A DNA stretch of 64,000 bases, from NCBI RefSeq assembly GCF_001865675.1, contig NZ_CP011319.1:3038001-3102000 (forward strand), given 5' to 3'. Made by a program: the position numbers and the translations under genes. Below are positions 39,508 to 47,872 of this stretch, piece after piece. Positions within the stretch are counted from its first letter, which is position 1. Each line of letters opens with the position of its first letter. The DNA comes from Janthinobacterium sp. 1_2014MBL_MicDiv (GTDB lineage: Bacteria > Pseudomonadota > Gammaproteobacteria > Burkholderiales > Burkholderiaceae_D). Under the pieces are notes generated by a model. The model was not told the origin of the DNA. It did not search any database and worked only from the letters and a program-made list of their open reading frames with translations.

Positions 39508-42500
39508 ATGAACGTCATCAAACAAACGCTGCTGGCGCTGCTGCTGTGCGCGATGAGCGCCGCGCACGCCACCAGCATCGGCTACACGGCTACCGCCCTG
39601 GGCGGCACGCAGTGGCGCTACGACTATACCGTCAGCAATACCACGCTGGCCGTGCCCATCGAGGAATTCACCGTCTTCTTCAGCGTGGGCCCCTACATCA
39701 ACCTGCAAAACGTTTCCACGGCGCCCGGTTGGGACTTCTTGCTGGTGCAGCCCGATCCCGCCATTCCCGACAGCGGCTACCTCGACGCACTGGCGCTGGC
39801 GGGCAGCATCGCTCCCGGCGCCACGGCAACGGGCTTTTCCGTCACCTTCGATTATCTGGGCGTAGGCAGCCCCGGCCCCCAGCTGTTCGTCGTTCTCGAT
39901 CCCGTTTCCTTCATCGAACTCGACACGGGCAGCACGCAAGCGGTACCCCTGCCCGCCACGCCCTGCCTGCTGCTGGCCGGCGTGCTGGCCATGCTGTGCC
40001 TGCGGCGCCGGCAACTGGCCGTCGTCGCGCTGGCGGCGAGCCTGTGCGCCTGCGGCGGCTCCAACGATCCGACGCAGCCGCCCACGCCGAAAGTCATGCT
40101 GGCGGCGGACATGGAGGCGGCAGCGGACAAAGATGCGCTGACAGGCAAGGATGCGGCAGCGGCCGCCATGGAGGCGACGACTGCCACGGCGCCCAGCGTT
40201 GCCGTCGGCCCTTTTGACGTCACCTCGCTGCGCAAGACGGCGGAGCGGCGCATCAACCGCAGAATCTACGAATACACGTTTCGCATCAGCATCCGCAACA
40301 ATGGCAGCGAGACGGCAAACAATGTGCACGCCGTCCTTGCCGGCATTCCAGCCGGCGCCACCGTCGTTGACGGCGACGTCCAGGTCGGCAGCATCGCGGC
40401 AGGCGCGACGGTCACCGCCACCGACGTCGTCGTGCTGCGCATCAACCGCACGCGTCCGTTCGAGCTGGGCGGCCTCATCTGGAATATCACGGCCGTCGAC
40501 AGCGTGGCGCTCGATGCCGTGCGGCCGGCGCAGGTGGTGGTCCTGTCGCTGGCCGAGCTGGGGTTGCCGGACGGTGCAGACAGCGTCAAGGCCAGCGGCG
40601 CCATCAGCGACGTACTGCTCAGGGATGGCACCCTGCGCTTTTCCACGCCCGGCGATACGGGTGTCGACCAGCACGCGCAATTGTTCATTAGCAAGGGCGG
40701 CGCGGTCTCGGTCTTCGATGTGTTGATCCAGACAGAATTGCCGACGGCAGTGGAAACCTATGTCGAGCCGCTCGACGATGGCAGCCTGCCGCCCACCCCG
40801 CCCCAGCTGGCCATCACGGGCCTGGGAGCGAACAATACGCTGCAGGCGGATGGCCTGGCCTTTCGCCTCAGCGGCGCGCCGGCGATGGCCCTGCAGAATG
40901 ACAGCGACGGCTTCCTGGCCGCACCCGGCGGCCCCGCCATCAGCCTGAAGTCCTACTGGGTCTTCCATCCCGACACGGGCAGCTTCACCATCGGCGCCAC
41001 GGCCATGCAGCAGCTGCTGGCCGTCCTGCCGTCCGGCGCGCTCGACATGAATCTCAACTTCGTGTCGGAGGATGGCGAATTTGCCGTGTCGTACGCCTTG
41101 AGCGTCATCAAATCCAATACCGTGCTGCTGGGACAGATGCGCACGCCGGCGGGCGGCAATGCGGCGGGCCTGGCCGGCAAGAAAATCTTGCTCACCGGCT
41201 ATAACTCCCACCAACGCCGCGTGGCCGTGATCGACGCCACGGGCGCCTTCCGTTTCGACGGCGTCATCCCGGACACCTACCAGCTGACCCTGAACGACCT
41301 CGAGCATCCGAACGTGGTCAGCATCAGCGCCGCCGTCTTTCCTGGCAGCACAACGGTCAACGTCGGCATCGTCTATCCGTTCGCGACGGCCCTGGCGCCG
41401 CCGGCCGCCGCGAACACCTATACGGCCGGCACGGTGACGCAGGATGGCGCCGCGCCGTCGGCGCGCGGCGGAACGGACGCGGACACGGGCGCGGGCGCCG
41501 CGCCGCCGGACGCCACGCCCCTCGATGACGAAGGCAGCCAGACCTTCAGCGCCACGGCGGCCGCACAAAACAACACCATGACCACGCCCATCGTCTACAC
41601 GGTACCGAAGGGCACGAAAAACGTGGGGGTGAAGATCACCGTCAGCACCGCCGAATATCCCGTGTACACGACGCAGCAAAGCCGCTACAACGATACCTGG
41701 TCGTATTCCGTGGTCGGCTTGCCCGGCGCCAACCTGGCGGCGGCCGGCGCCGTGAACCAGTCGCACTTCACGCAAGGCACCATCGTCAGGACCGATTGCA
41801 TCGATGTCAGCAAGCAAACGCAGAATGGCCCGCTGGCCGTCGGCGGCGGTGTCAGCGCCACGAATATCGGCGACAACCTGCTGCCGACGGTTACTCGGGT
41901 GGAGCTGAGCCTGGTGTGCAAGGGCCTGAAAATCACCAAGGCAAGATTCCTGTCGCCGAACAAGGATGCCCATCCCATCTTGCAACCGATCAGGGTAGCG
42001 GGCAACTTGCCGGGCCCCTATGTCTCCGTGTCGCAGGGAGCCACCACGCCCACCCACACGGTGCCGCTGGAACTGCAGTACACGCCGGCGGCGGCCACCA
42101 TTACGGAAGTCAACATCGGCATTTCCGCCAGCGGCGGCAACCCGTCCTTCAGCGCAGACAACCTGTTGGCCCAGGCAAACACCAAGAATCCCGGCAAGGT
42201 CAAGTTCCCGGGCCTGGTCCTGCCCACCTTTGCCGGCGCCAAGATCGACAAGAAGGCCGTCGTCACCATCCGCCTGAAGGGGCAGATCAACGGCACCGAA
42301 GCGACGTCCGATCCGAACGAGGGCGGACAGGTGGACTTGAAGGGCGACACGGCCTTCATCCCGCTGTACCTGGCCAACAACGAGGCGGCGCTGGCGGCGC
42401 GGCGCTACGGCTCGCGCGATGCCGGCGGCGATTCCTGGGCCACCCGGCTGACGATCGCCTGGCTGCTGAACAAGCCCTACCGTTTCGACGACATCAGCGG

Positions 42501-42951
42501 CCAGCACGTGACGCAAACGGCGGCAGGCCGCTCCATCCTCGGGCACAGCGGCCACAGCGATGGTCAGCAGATCGACATGCGCTACGCGGACGGCGCGGGC
42601 GGCTACGCCGATACGCTGGGCGGCCAGGGCAACGGCGCCGGCATTCGCAAGCTGATCGATGATGCACAGGCGGAAGTGGCGGCCGGCCAGGTGAACAAGC
42701 CGAGACTGGCCCTGCTGGTGGCGTGGATCACGGCCAACCGCGCCATGCTGACGCTGGAAGCGGCCGCCGCCGACACGCGCGTCATCTACATCGGCCACAG
42801 TTTCGTCAAGCTGGCCCTCGTCGATGGCCGCTTTGCCAACCCGCCCAAGGGCTTGATACCGGGCGCGGGGGCCTGGGCCAAGCCGGCCAAGGTGAGCATC
42901 GATCCCGCCCACCTGAGCCATTGGCACCTGAGCCTGACGGCCCATCCCTGA
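39508..42951 (+). CDS. Composite exported protein: PEP-CTERM-like N-part, lipoprotein-like junction, LAS-type peptidase signature at the C terminus
   Basis: A 1147-residue open frame (ATG 39508, GGGGGGA upstream). Residues 1-22 are a signal peptide. Residues 23-145 are a beta-rich domain, followed by a PEP-CTERM-like tail: VPLPA (146-150), a hydrophobic helix (151-164) and RRR (166-168). Without a stop this runs into AVVALAASLCACGG, a lipobox-like segment (Cys182). Then come CARDB/DUF11-like beta domains, with NNGSETANNVHAVL, and a long beta-rich middle. The end has HSGHSDGQQID (His1016, Asp1023) and SHWHL (His1138, His1140), the zinc-ligand pattern H-x6-D...HxH of LAS peptidases such as MepA or M15. 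It may therefore cut peptidoglycan peptides. Confidence is high that it is coding, moderate on function. Confidence 0.8.
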   Translation: MNVIKQTLLALLLCAMSAAHATSIGYTATALGGTQWRYDYTVSNTTLAVPIEEFTVFFSVGPYINLQNVSTAPGWDFLLVQPDPAIPDSGYLDALALAGSIAPGATATGFSVTFDYLGVGSPGPQLFVVLDPVSFIELDTGSTQAVPLPATPCLLLAGVLAMLCLRRRQLAVVALAASLCACGGSNDPTQPPTPKVMLAADMEAAADKDALTGKDAAAAAMEATTATAPSVAVGPFDVTSLRKTAERRINRRIYEYTFRISIRNNGSETANNVHAVLAGIPAGATVVDGDVQVGSIAAGATVTATDVVVLRINRTRPFELGGLIWNITAVDSVALDAVRPAQVVVLSLAELGLPDGADSVKASGAISDVLLRDGTLRFSTPGDTGVDQHAQLFISKGGAVSVFDVLIQTELPTAVETYVEPLDDGSLPPTPPQLAITGLGANNTLQADGLAFRLSGAPAMALQNDSDGFLAAPGGPAISLKSYWVFHPDTGSFTIGATAMQQLLAVLPSGALDMNLNFVSEDGEFAVSYALSVIKSNTVLLGQMRTPAGGNAAGLAGKKILLTGYNSHQRRVAVIDATGAFRFDGVIPDTYQLTLNDLEHPNVVSISAAVFPGSTTVNVGIVYPFATALAPPAAANTYTAGTVTQDGAAPSARGGTDADTGAGAAPPDATPLDDEGSQTFSATAAAQNNTMTTPIVYTVPKGTKNVGVKITVSTAEYPVYTTQQSRYNDTWSYSVVGLPGANLAAAGAVNQSHFTQGTIVRTDCIDVSKQTQNGPLAVGGGVSATNIGDNLLPTVTRVELSLVCKGLKITKARFLSPNKDAHPILQPIRVAGNLPGPYVSVSQGATTPTHTVPLELQYTPAAATITEVNIGISASGGNPSFSADNLLAQANTKNPGKVKFPGLVLPTFAGAKIDKKAVVTIRLKGQINGTEATSDPNEGGQVDLKGDTAFIPLYLANNEAALAARRYGSRDAGGDSWATRLTIAWLLNKPYRFDDISGQHVTQTAAGRSILGHSGHSDGQQIDMRYADGAGGYADTLGGQGNGAGIRKLIDDAQAEVAAGQVNKPRLALLVAWITANRAMLTLEAAAADTRVIYIGHSFVKLALVDGRFANPPKGLIPGAGAWAKPAKVSIDPAHLSHWHLSLTAHP

Positions 42952-42975
42952 GCGACCCGGCGGCGTCTGGCATGT

Positions 42976-43788
42976 TCAGCCAGGCAAGTCGGACAATTCG
43001 AGTTCCGAAAACCCGGCCCGGCGCCGCGCTTCCAGGTTGAACGGGCCGCGCAGGGTCGGCGCCTCGTAGCGCAGCGCCAGCTCGGCATAGGTGGCGCGCA
43101 ATTCCAGGCCGCGCCGGTCGCACAGGTAGCCATACCAGCGGTTGCCGATCTCGACGTGGCCCACCTCGTCGCGCAGGATGATGTCGAGGATGGCGGCGGC
43201 CGCCATATCTCCCGCCTGCGCCAGCTTGGCGCGCAGCGGCGGAATCGCGTCCAGGCCCCGCGCTTCCAGGGTGCGCGGCACCAGCGCCATGCGCGCCAGC
43301 ACGTCGCCGCGCGTCTTGTCGACCATTTCCCACAGGCTGTCGTGTCCGGGAAAATCGCCATACGTGTGACCGAGCACCTGCAGGTGCGCCTGCAGCATGG
43401 CGAAGTGCGTGGCTTCCTCCTTTGCCACGCGCAGCCAGTCCGTGTAGTACTCGGCCGGCAGGTCCGGGAAGCGCCACAGGGCGTCGAGCGCCAAGTTCAT
43501 GGCATTGAACTCGATATGCGCGAGCGCGTGCACGAGCATGGCGCGCCCTTCCGGCGTAATCATCGAACGCCGCCCCACCAGGCGCGGCGGCACCAGTTCC
43601 GGGCGCTCGGGACGGCCCGGCACGGGTCCGCCTGGCGCCAGCGGCGATCGCGCATCCAGCGGGAGTGGCGCCTCGGCCATGGCCGCCACCATCGCCACCT
43701 TCGTCGCCGGGTCCGGTTCGAGCAGGCAGGCGAGCGCATACGCGCGCAATTCCTGCGGCGGCGTGGGGATCAGTGGAGATGGCTGCAT
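42976..43788 (-). CDS. DUF455 family ferritin-like protein
   Basis: A 270-residue all-helical protein of the DUF455 family, which has a ferritin-like four-helix core. Candidate di-iron ligands are in HALAHIEFNAMNLALD, KEEATHFAMLQAHL and ILRDEVGHVEIGNRWY, giving E...ExxH and E..H pairs. The role is unknown; an oxidase or hydroxylase activity is likely from the fold. The frame is open further 5', but ATG 43788 (MQPSPLIPTPP) is the natural start. It lies 43 bases downstream of the LysR gene. Confidence 0.87.
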   Translation of the reverse strand: MQPSPLIPTPPQELRAYALACLLEPDPATKVAMVAAMAEAPLPLDARSPLAPGGPVPGRPERPELVPPRLVGRRSMITPEGRAMLVHALAHIEFNAMNLALDALWRFPDLPAEYYTDWLRVAKEEATHFAMLQAHLQVLGHTYGDFPGHDSLWEMVDKTRGDVLARMALVPRTLEARGLDAIPPLRAKLAQAGDMAAAAILDIILRDEVGHVEIGNRWYGYLCDRRGLELRATYAELALRYEAPTLRGPFNLEARRRAGFSELELSDLPG

Positions 43789-43831
43789 GGGACTACTTTC
43801 TGGCGCGTGTCTGAGTAAGGGGCGCAGTGTA

Positions 43832-44755
43832 TCAAATTGCCTGCCCCACCAGCCAGTCCAGCAGCGCCTGCACGCGTGCCGGCAACGGCGCGCGCGCGCT
43901 GTGCACGAGGTAATACGCTTGCGGGCTGGGCAAGGTAAAACCGCCGAACGGCAAAACAAGCTGGCCGCTGGCCAGCCACGGCTGCACCAGCTGGCGCCGG
44001 CCCATGGCCACGCCCGCATGGTGGATGGCCGCCTGCGCGCACAGGTCGGCGCGGTCGAAACGCAGGCTGCGCGCGGGCAAGGCCACTTCCGGCGCCTGCA
44101 CGTCCAGCCACAGCCGCCACTCGGCGTCGGGCGCGCAGGCGGGCCAGGCCAGGGTGTCGTGCAGCAGCGTTGCGCCTGGCAAGTGTTGCGGCATATCAAG
44201 CAAGCCGTGCTGGCGCGCATACGCGGGACTGCAGACGGGCGCCAGCCATTCGTCCATCAGCTTGCGCGCCGCCAGGCCGGGAAAGTTGCCGTCGCCATAG
44301 TGCAGCGCCAGGTCCACCTGGCCGGCGCGGAAGTCCACGGCCTCATTGCCCACGCGCAAGTCGATGTTCAAATCAGGAAACTGCGCCGTGAAGCCGGCCA
44401 GGCGCGGCACCAGCCAGCACTGGGCGATCGATGGGCGCGCATGCACGGTGATGCTGCCCGCCAGCGCATCGCCGCCGGTTATGGCCGCATGCAGGCCGTC
44501 CCAGCCCGCCTGCAGGGCGGCAAAGATGCGTTCGCCATCGCGCGTCAGTTTCACCCGCCGCGTCAACCGTTCGAACAGCCGCATGCCCAGGCTGTCTTCC
44601 AGCCGCGCGATGCGGTGGCTGACGGCGCTGGGCGTGAGCGCCAGTTCCTGCGCGGCCAGCGCGAAGCTGGCGTGGCGCGCCGCCACGAGAAACGTGTGCA
44701 GGTTGGCGAACTGGCTGGCCGTGAGCGTGGCCCTGGGCGGCACGCCGGCCGGCAT
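43832..44755 (-). CDS. dsdC: LysR-family regulator, DsdC-like
   Basis: A 307-residue LysR-type regulator: LTASQFANLHTFLVAARHASF, then LTPSAVSHRIARLEDSLG is the winged helix, followed by the effector domain (NIDLRVGNEAVDF, VDLALHYGDGNFPGL). ATG 44755 overlaps the dsdA stop as TGATG. In enteric bacteria DsdC is the D-serine-responsive activator of dsdXA; its placement directly behind dsdA suggests the same role here. It is in one operon with dsdA rather than divergent from it, so it would be made together with its target. Confidence 0.87.
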   Translation of the reverse strand: MPAGVPPRATLTASQFANLHTFLVAARHASFALAAQELALTPSAVSHRIARLEDSLGMRLFERLTRRVKLTRDGERIFAALQAGWDGLHAAITGGDALAGSITVHARPSIAQCWLVPRLAGFTAQFPDLNIDLRVGNEAVDFRAGQVDLALHYGDGNFPGLAARKLMDEWLAPVCSPAYARQHGLLDMPQHLPGATLLHDTLAWPACAPDAEWRLWLDVQAPEVALPARSLRFDRADLCAQAAIHHAGVAMGRRQLVQPWLASGQLVLPFGGFTLPSPQAYYLVHSARAPLPARVQALLDWLVGQAI

Positions 44756-46089
44756 CAATCGGCTCCGGCCGCCAGCAGCGCGCGGCCACGCGCCACGTAG
44801 GCCACCATTTCTTCCTGCGGCACCATGCTGCCGCCCGTGCCCCACACCAGGTGCGTGGCATTCCCCAGCTGTTGCCGGTATTGCGGCGCGGCCAGCACGG
44901 CGTCGATGCCCGCGAAACCGGCCACGGCGGACGGTTCCAGGCGCAGCTGCTGCGTTTGCTCCAGCAAGGCCAGCAAGCGGTACAGTTCCTCATCGCTGAC
45001 GGTGGCATAGCCGTCGATCAGCCGCTGCATGGCGCGCCCGACGAAGCCGGACGGCCGGCCCACGGCCAGGCCATCGGCCGCCGTCACGTTGTCGATGCCG
45101 ATGTCTTGCACGCTGATGCGCTCGTGCAAGCCCGTATGCACGCCCAGCAACATGCACGGCGAGTGGGTCGGTTCGACGAACACGCAGTGCACGTCGTCGC
45201 CAAAGGCCAACTTCAAGCCAAACGCCACGCCGCCGGGGCCGCCGCCGACGCCGCACGGCAGGTACACGAACAACGGATGCTGGGCGTCGACCGCCACGCC
45301 GGCCGCTTCCAGCTGACGCTTCAGGCGTTCGCCCGCCACCGCGTAGCCGAGGAACAGATCGTGCGAGTTTTCATCGTCGACGAAATGGCAGGTCGGATCG
45401 CCCTGTGCCTGCCGGCGCCCCGCTTCCACGGCCACGCTGTAATCGGTCGCGTACTCGACGACGGTGACGCCATGGCTGCGCAATTTATCCTTCTTCCACT
45501 GCCGCGCGTCGGCCGACATGTGCACGGTGGCGCGAAAGCCCAGGCGCGCGCTCATGATGCCGATCGACAAGCCCAGGTTGCCCGTGGAGCCGACAGCGAT
45601 CGCGTATTGGCCGAAAAACGCGCGTACGGCGTCGCTGGCCAGCACGCCGTAATCGTCGCCCTCTTTCAGCAAGCCGGCATCGAGCGCCAGCGTTTCCGCG
45701 TGTTTCAGCACTTCATAGATGCCGCCGCGCGCCTTGATCGAGCCGGAAATGGGCAGATGGCTATCCTGCTTGAGCCACAGCTGGCCCGGAATCGGTGCTT
45801 CCGTGCGCGCCGCCAGTGCCGCCTGCATGGCGGGCAGCGGTACGACGGGTGATTCGATGACGCCGCCGCTGGCCTGGGTTTGCGGGAAGGCCTTGGCCAG
45901 GTACGGCGCAAAGCGGGCCAGGCGCGCACTGGCGTCGGCCACGTCGGCCGCCGTCAAGCCGACGTCAGCGAGAGCCTCGGCCGCCGGCGCGATGCCGGGA
46001 TTGAACCAGTTCAAGGGCCGCAAGGCCATCAATTCTGTAATCAGGGGAAATTGCTCGCGCAGCGCGGCGATGGCAGGTGTGGGCAGCAT
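44755..46089 (-). CDS. dsdA: D-serine ammonia-lyase (dehydratase) DsdA
   Basis: A 444-residue PLP enzyme that turns D-serine into pyruvate and ammonia. It follows E. coli DsdA (442 residues) closely: NWFNPG, RFAPYLAKAFP, DSHLPISGSIKARGG with PLP-lysine 119, VGSTGNLGLSIGIMSARLGF, VYLPCGVGGGPGG (phosphate cup) and EPTHSPCMLLGVHTGLH. GAGG before ATG 46089 decides the start over an ATG 39 bases upstream. No D-serine transporter (DsdX/CycA) is next to it. It detoxifies D-serine and lets it serve as carbon and nitrogen source. Confidence 0.96.
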   Translation of the reverse strand: MLPTPAIAALREQFPLITELMALRPLNWFNPGIAPAAEALADVGLTAADVADASARLARFAPYLAKAFPQTQASGGVIESPVVPLPAMQAALAARTEAPIPGQLWLKQDSHLPISGSIKARGGIYEVLKHAETLALDAGLLKEGDDYGVLASDAVRAFFGQYAIAVGSTGNLGLSIGIMSARLGFRATVHMSADARQWKKDKLRSHGVTVVEYATDYSVAVEAGRRQAQGDPTCHFVDDENSHDLFLGYAVAGERLKRQLEAAGVAVDAQHPLFVYLPCGVGGGPGGVAFGLKLAFGDDVHCVFVEPTHSPCMLLGVHTGLHERISVQDIGIDNVTAADGLAVGRPSGFVGRAMQRLIDGYATVSDEELYRLLALLEQTQQLRLEPSAVAGFAGIDAVLAAPQYRQQLGNATHLVWGTGGSMVPQEEMVAYVARGRALLAAGAD

Positions 46090-46178
46090 GGCAACCTCGT
46101 CAAGGAACAAGCCATGATTAGACTCCATCCGGGCGCGGCTGGCAAAGGATGGTTAATCAGGCAATGGGTGACGGGAGG

Positions 46179-46841
46179 TCATGTGTGCTGCCGCCGGTCT
46201 ACCTGGCTATCCGATGGTGCCATCCCATTCTCGATCTCAGCAGCATTACGCATTAAAAATTCCCTGCCGTCGGCCTTGGCCAGAAGTATATATTCATGCA
46301 AGTTCCGGGATTTGAGCTCTTTCAGCACCCACAGGACCATGATGCGTTGATATTCATGATTGCTTTCCCATGCGCGTATGCACAGGGGTTCCGCATGGGG
46401 CGATGCCATGCGGCCGAGTCCTTGCAGCGCCATCCGGCGCACATATTCATGTTCGTCCTGCACCAGTTTCAGCAAGGCTGATTCTGCGGCAAAAAAGGGG
46501 AACTTTTCCACGCCCAATTGCACGGCAAACTGCCATTTCACGTCAGGATCGTTGACCGCAAGCGCATGTGGCAGGAGGAACAGGAACCAGTCTTCGCGCC
46601 TGGCCAGCTCCCTGACCAGATATGCGGTTTCATTGTCCCTGCCAATCGCATACAGCAGGTCGGCAATGTCGCCTGCCGTGGAAGCGCGCGGAGGGCCGGT
46701 CGTGATATGCGTCAGAAAAGCAGCGTTTAATTCAGGCCATTTCGCATAGTCGCATTCCCACTCGCCACTTCTTTCATCGACAGGACGCTCCGACGCCCAG
46801 CGTCGAAATGCATTTACGGCGGTGCTCAAGGCATGGTGCAT
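46179..46841 (-). CDS. HEAT-repeat protein, last gene of a three-gene unknown operon
   Basis: A 220-residue alpha-helical protein with HEAT-like repeats; clear units are VKWQFAVQLGVEKF, EYVRRMALQGLGRM and EYQRIMVLWVLKEL. No signal peptide. Its ATG lies only 3 bases after the stop of the 117-residue gene, so it is the third gene of a tight operon. HEAT proteins of this size are often scaffolds or immunity proteins, but no toxin partner is recognised nearby. Codon use is less GC-rich than most of the window. Confidence 0.78.
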   Translation of the reverse strand: MHHALSTAVNAFRRWASERPVDERSGEWECDYAKWPELNAAFLTHITTGPPRASTAGDIADLLYAIGRDNETAYLVRELARREDWFLFLLPHALAVNDPDVKWQFAVQLGVEKFPFFAAESALLKLVQDEHEYVRRMALQGLGRMASPHAEPLCIRAWESNHEYQRIMVLWVLKELKSRNLHEYILLAKADGREFLMRNAAEIENGMAPSDSQVDRRQHT

Positions 46842-46844
46842 CGA

Positions 46845-47198
46845 TTAGCTCTTCAAAAAAATGTTGCTGCCATCTGTATCCGCCAAGGGCCAGTTGCTAT
46901 CGTATGCGGCCTGCGCCTCGAAGACACTATGAGTGGCGCCAACGTTTTCCACCTTAGACCGGAAAACGAGGGCACACGCGCGTTCCCCATGGCGGGGGCA
47001 CAATATACGCCCGGCACTCCCGGCCGACCATCCTGAATCGCGGGCCAGCCCTGCTCTTTTTGACGCCCAATCCACCACGGGATCAATCGCCGGATCCTCC
47101 AGGCTTTCTTGAAATACATGCCAACAACCTGCCATTTGGCATGCAATCAATGGCTGGGCATAGGCAAGGGCTACGATGGCATCGCCAGGAAAAATCAT
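46845..47198 (-). CDS. Hypothetical protein, middle gene of the unknown operon
   Basis: A 117-residue open frame. Support for coding: its ATG overlaps the upstream stop as ATGA, and its TAA is 3 bases before the next start. The sequence (four cysteines; acidic DPAIDPVVDWASK segment) is not recognised. Another frame on the same strand is open for 97 codons, so a frameshifted remnant cannot be excluded. Confidence 0.5.
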   Translation of the reverse strand: MIFPGDAIVALAYAQPLIACQMAGCWHVFQESLEDPAIDPVVDWASKRAGLARDSGWSAGSAGRILCPRHGERACALVFRSKVENVGATHSVFEAQAAYDSNWPLADTDGSNIFLKS

Positions 47199-47734
47199 GT
47201 TTGATCGGCTGCATCATGCACAGGGGCCGCCGCTGCCTCGCCTTGCACAAGGGCGCGCCAGGCGCGCAGTTCCCCGTCCGTCAGCGCCGGCCCCCAGCCG
47301 TTGCGGATCGCCGCATCGTGCTGCGCATAGTGTCCCGGCGCCGGCACGGCGACAGCATGTCGCCCGCAGAGGCGGAACACGGCTTCCAGCTGCCGCCTGG
47401 TCGCTGGCAAGTCATCGCCATGCCACGTGCAGGCACTCGTTTCCTGCACGTGCTGCAAAAGTTCCGTCAATGTGCCAAGAAGTGTTGCCGGTATTGCCGC
47501 GCTGACCTCTTCCGGCCAGGGATCGCCCATGCCGCTGACAGGCAAGGCGGCGAAGCCGCGTTCCCAGGAGGCAAAATTGCCAGACTCGACCTGCGCCACT
47601 TTCCAGACGTGCTCGATGAAAGCCGTCAATGCCGGATGCTCAATGGCATGACGCTGGCAAAAGCGCTGGAGACAGGTCACGGCGATACATTGCCTGGCAA
47701 TAATGGAGAGCGCGTCTATCGGTATCGTCTGCAT
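47195..47734 (-). CDS. Hypothetical alpha-helical protein, first gene of the unknown operon
   Basis: A 179-residue, probably all-helical protein (ALSIIARQCIAVTCLQRFCQ, TALTAFIEHVWKVAQVE, LLGTLTELLQHVQ). No signal peptide, no family recognised. The ribosome site is weak (GAGAAG about 12 bases before ATG). It is coupled by ATGA to the 117-residue gene and through it to the HEAT protein. The architecture of three short, packed unknown genes resembles contact-toxin immunity or other accessory clusters. Confidence 0.7.
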   Translation of the reverse strand: MQTIPIDALSIIARQCIAVTCLQRFCQRHAIEHPALTAFIEHVWKVAQVESGNFASWERGFAALPVSGMGDPWPEEVSAAIPATLLGTLTELLQHVQETSACTWHGDDLPATRRQLEAVFRLCGRHAVAVPAPGHYAQHDAAIRNGWGPALTDGELRAWRALVQGEAAAAPVHDAADQT

Positions 47735-47819
47735 GAATCGGGAGGCTTCTCAAAATAATAGTTATCCACATCAACTATAACCGCCCGCTCGATACCTGTC
47801 GCCGATTTTGCACCCGGCA

Positions 47820-47856
47820 AGCGCCTTCCTCCTTAGGCATCAAGGCCGAAGGCGCT
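47820..47856 (-). terminator. 9-base hairpin after the copper receptor gene
   Basis: AGCGCCTTC pairs with GAAGGCGCT over a 19-base loop, 17 bases past the stop of the minus-strand receptor. No T run; a weak terminator candidate between the receptor and the three-gene operon. Confidence 0.45.
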
Positions 47857-47872
47857 CTATTCCTGCTCGGCC

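Noticed and set aside
39442..42945. Minus-strand open frame of 1167 codons opposite the composite exported protein
   Set aside because: The plus strand has signal peptide, ribosome site and zinc-ligand motifs; the minus frame is Gly/Arg/Asp-rich shadow sequence.
46853..47146. Alternative 97-codon frame overlapping the 117-residue hypothetical gene
   Set aside because: The 117-residue frame has ATGA coupling and fits the gap to the next gene exactly; the alternative has neither.
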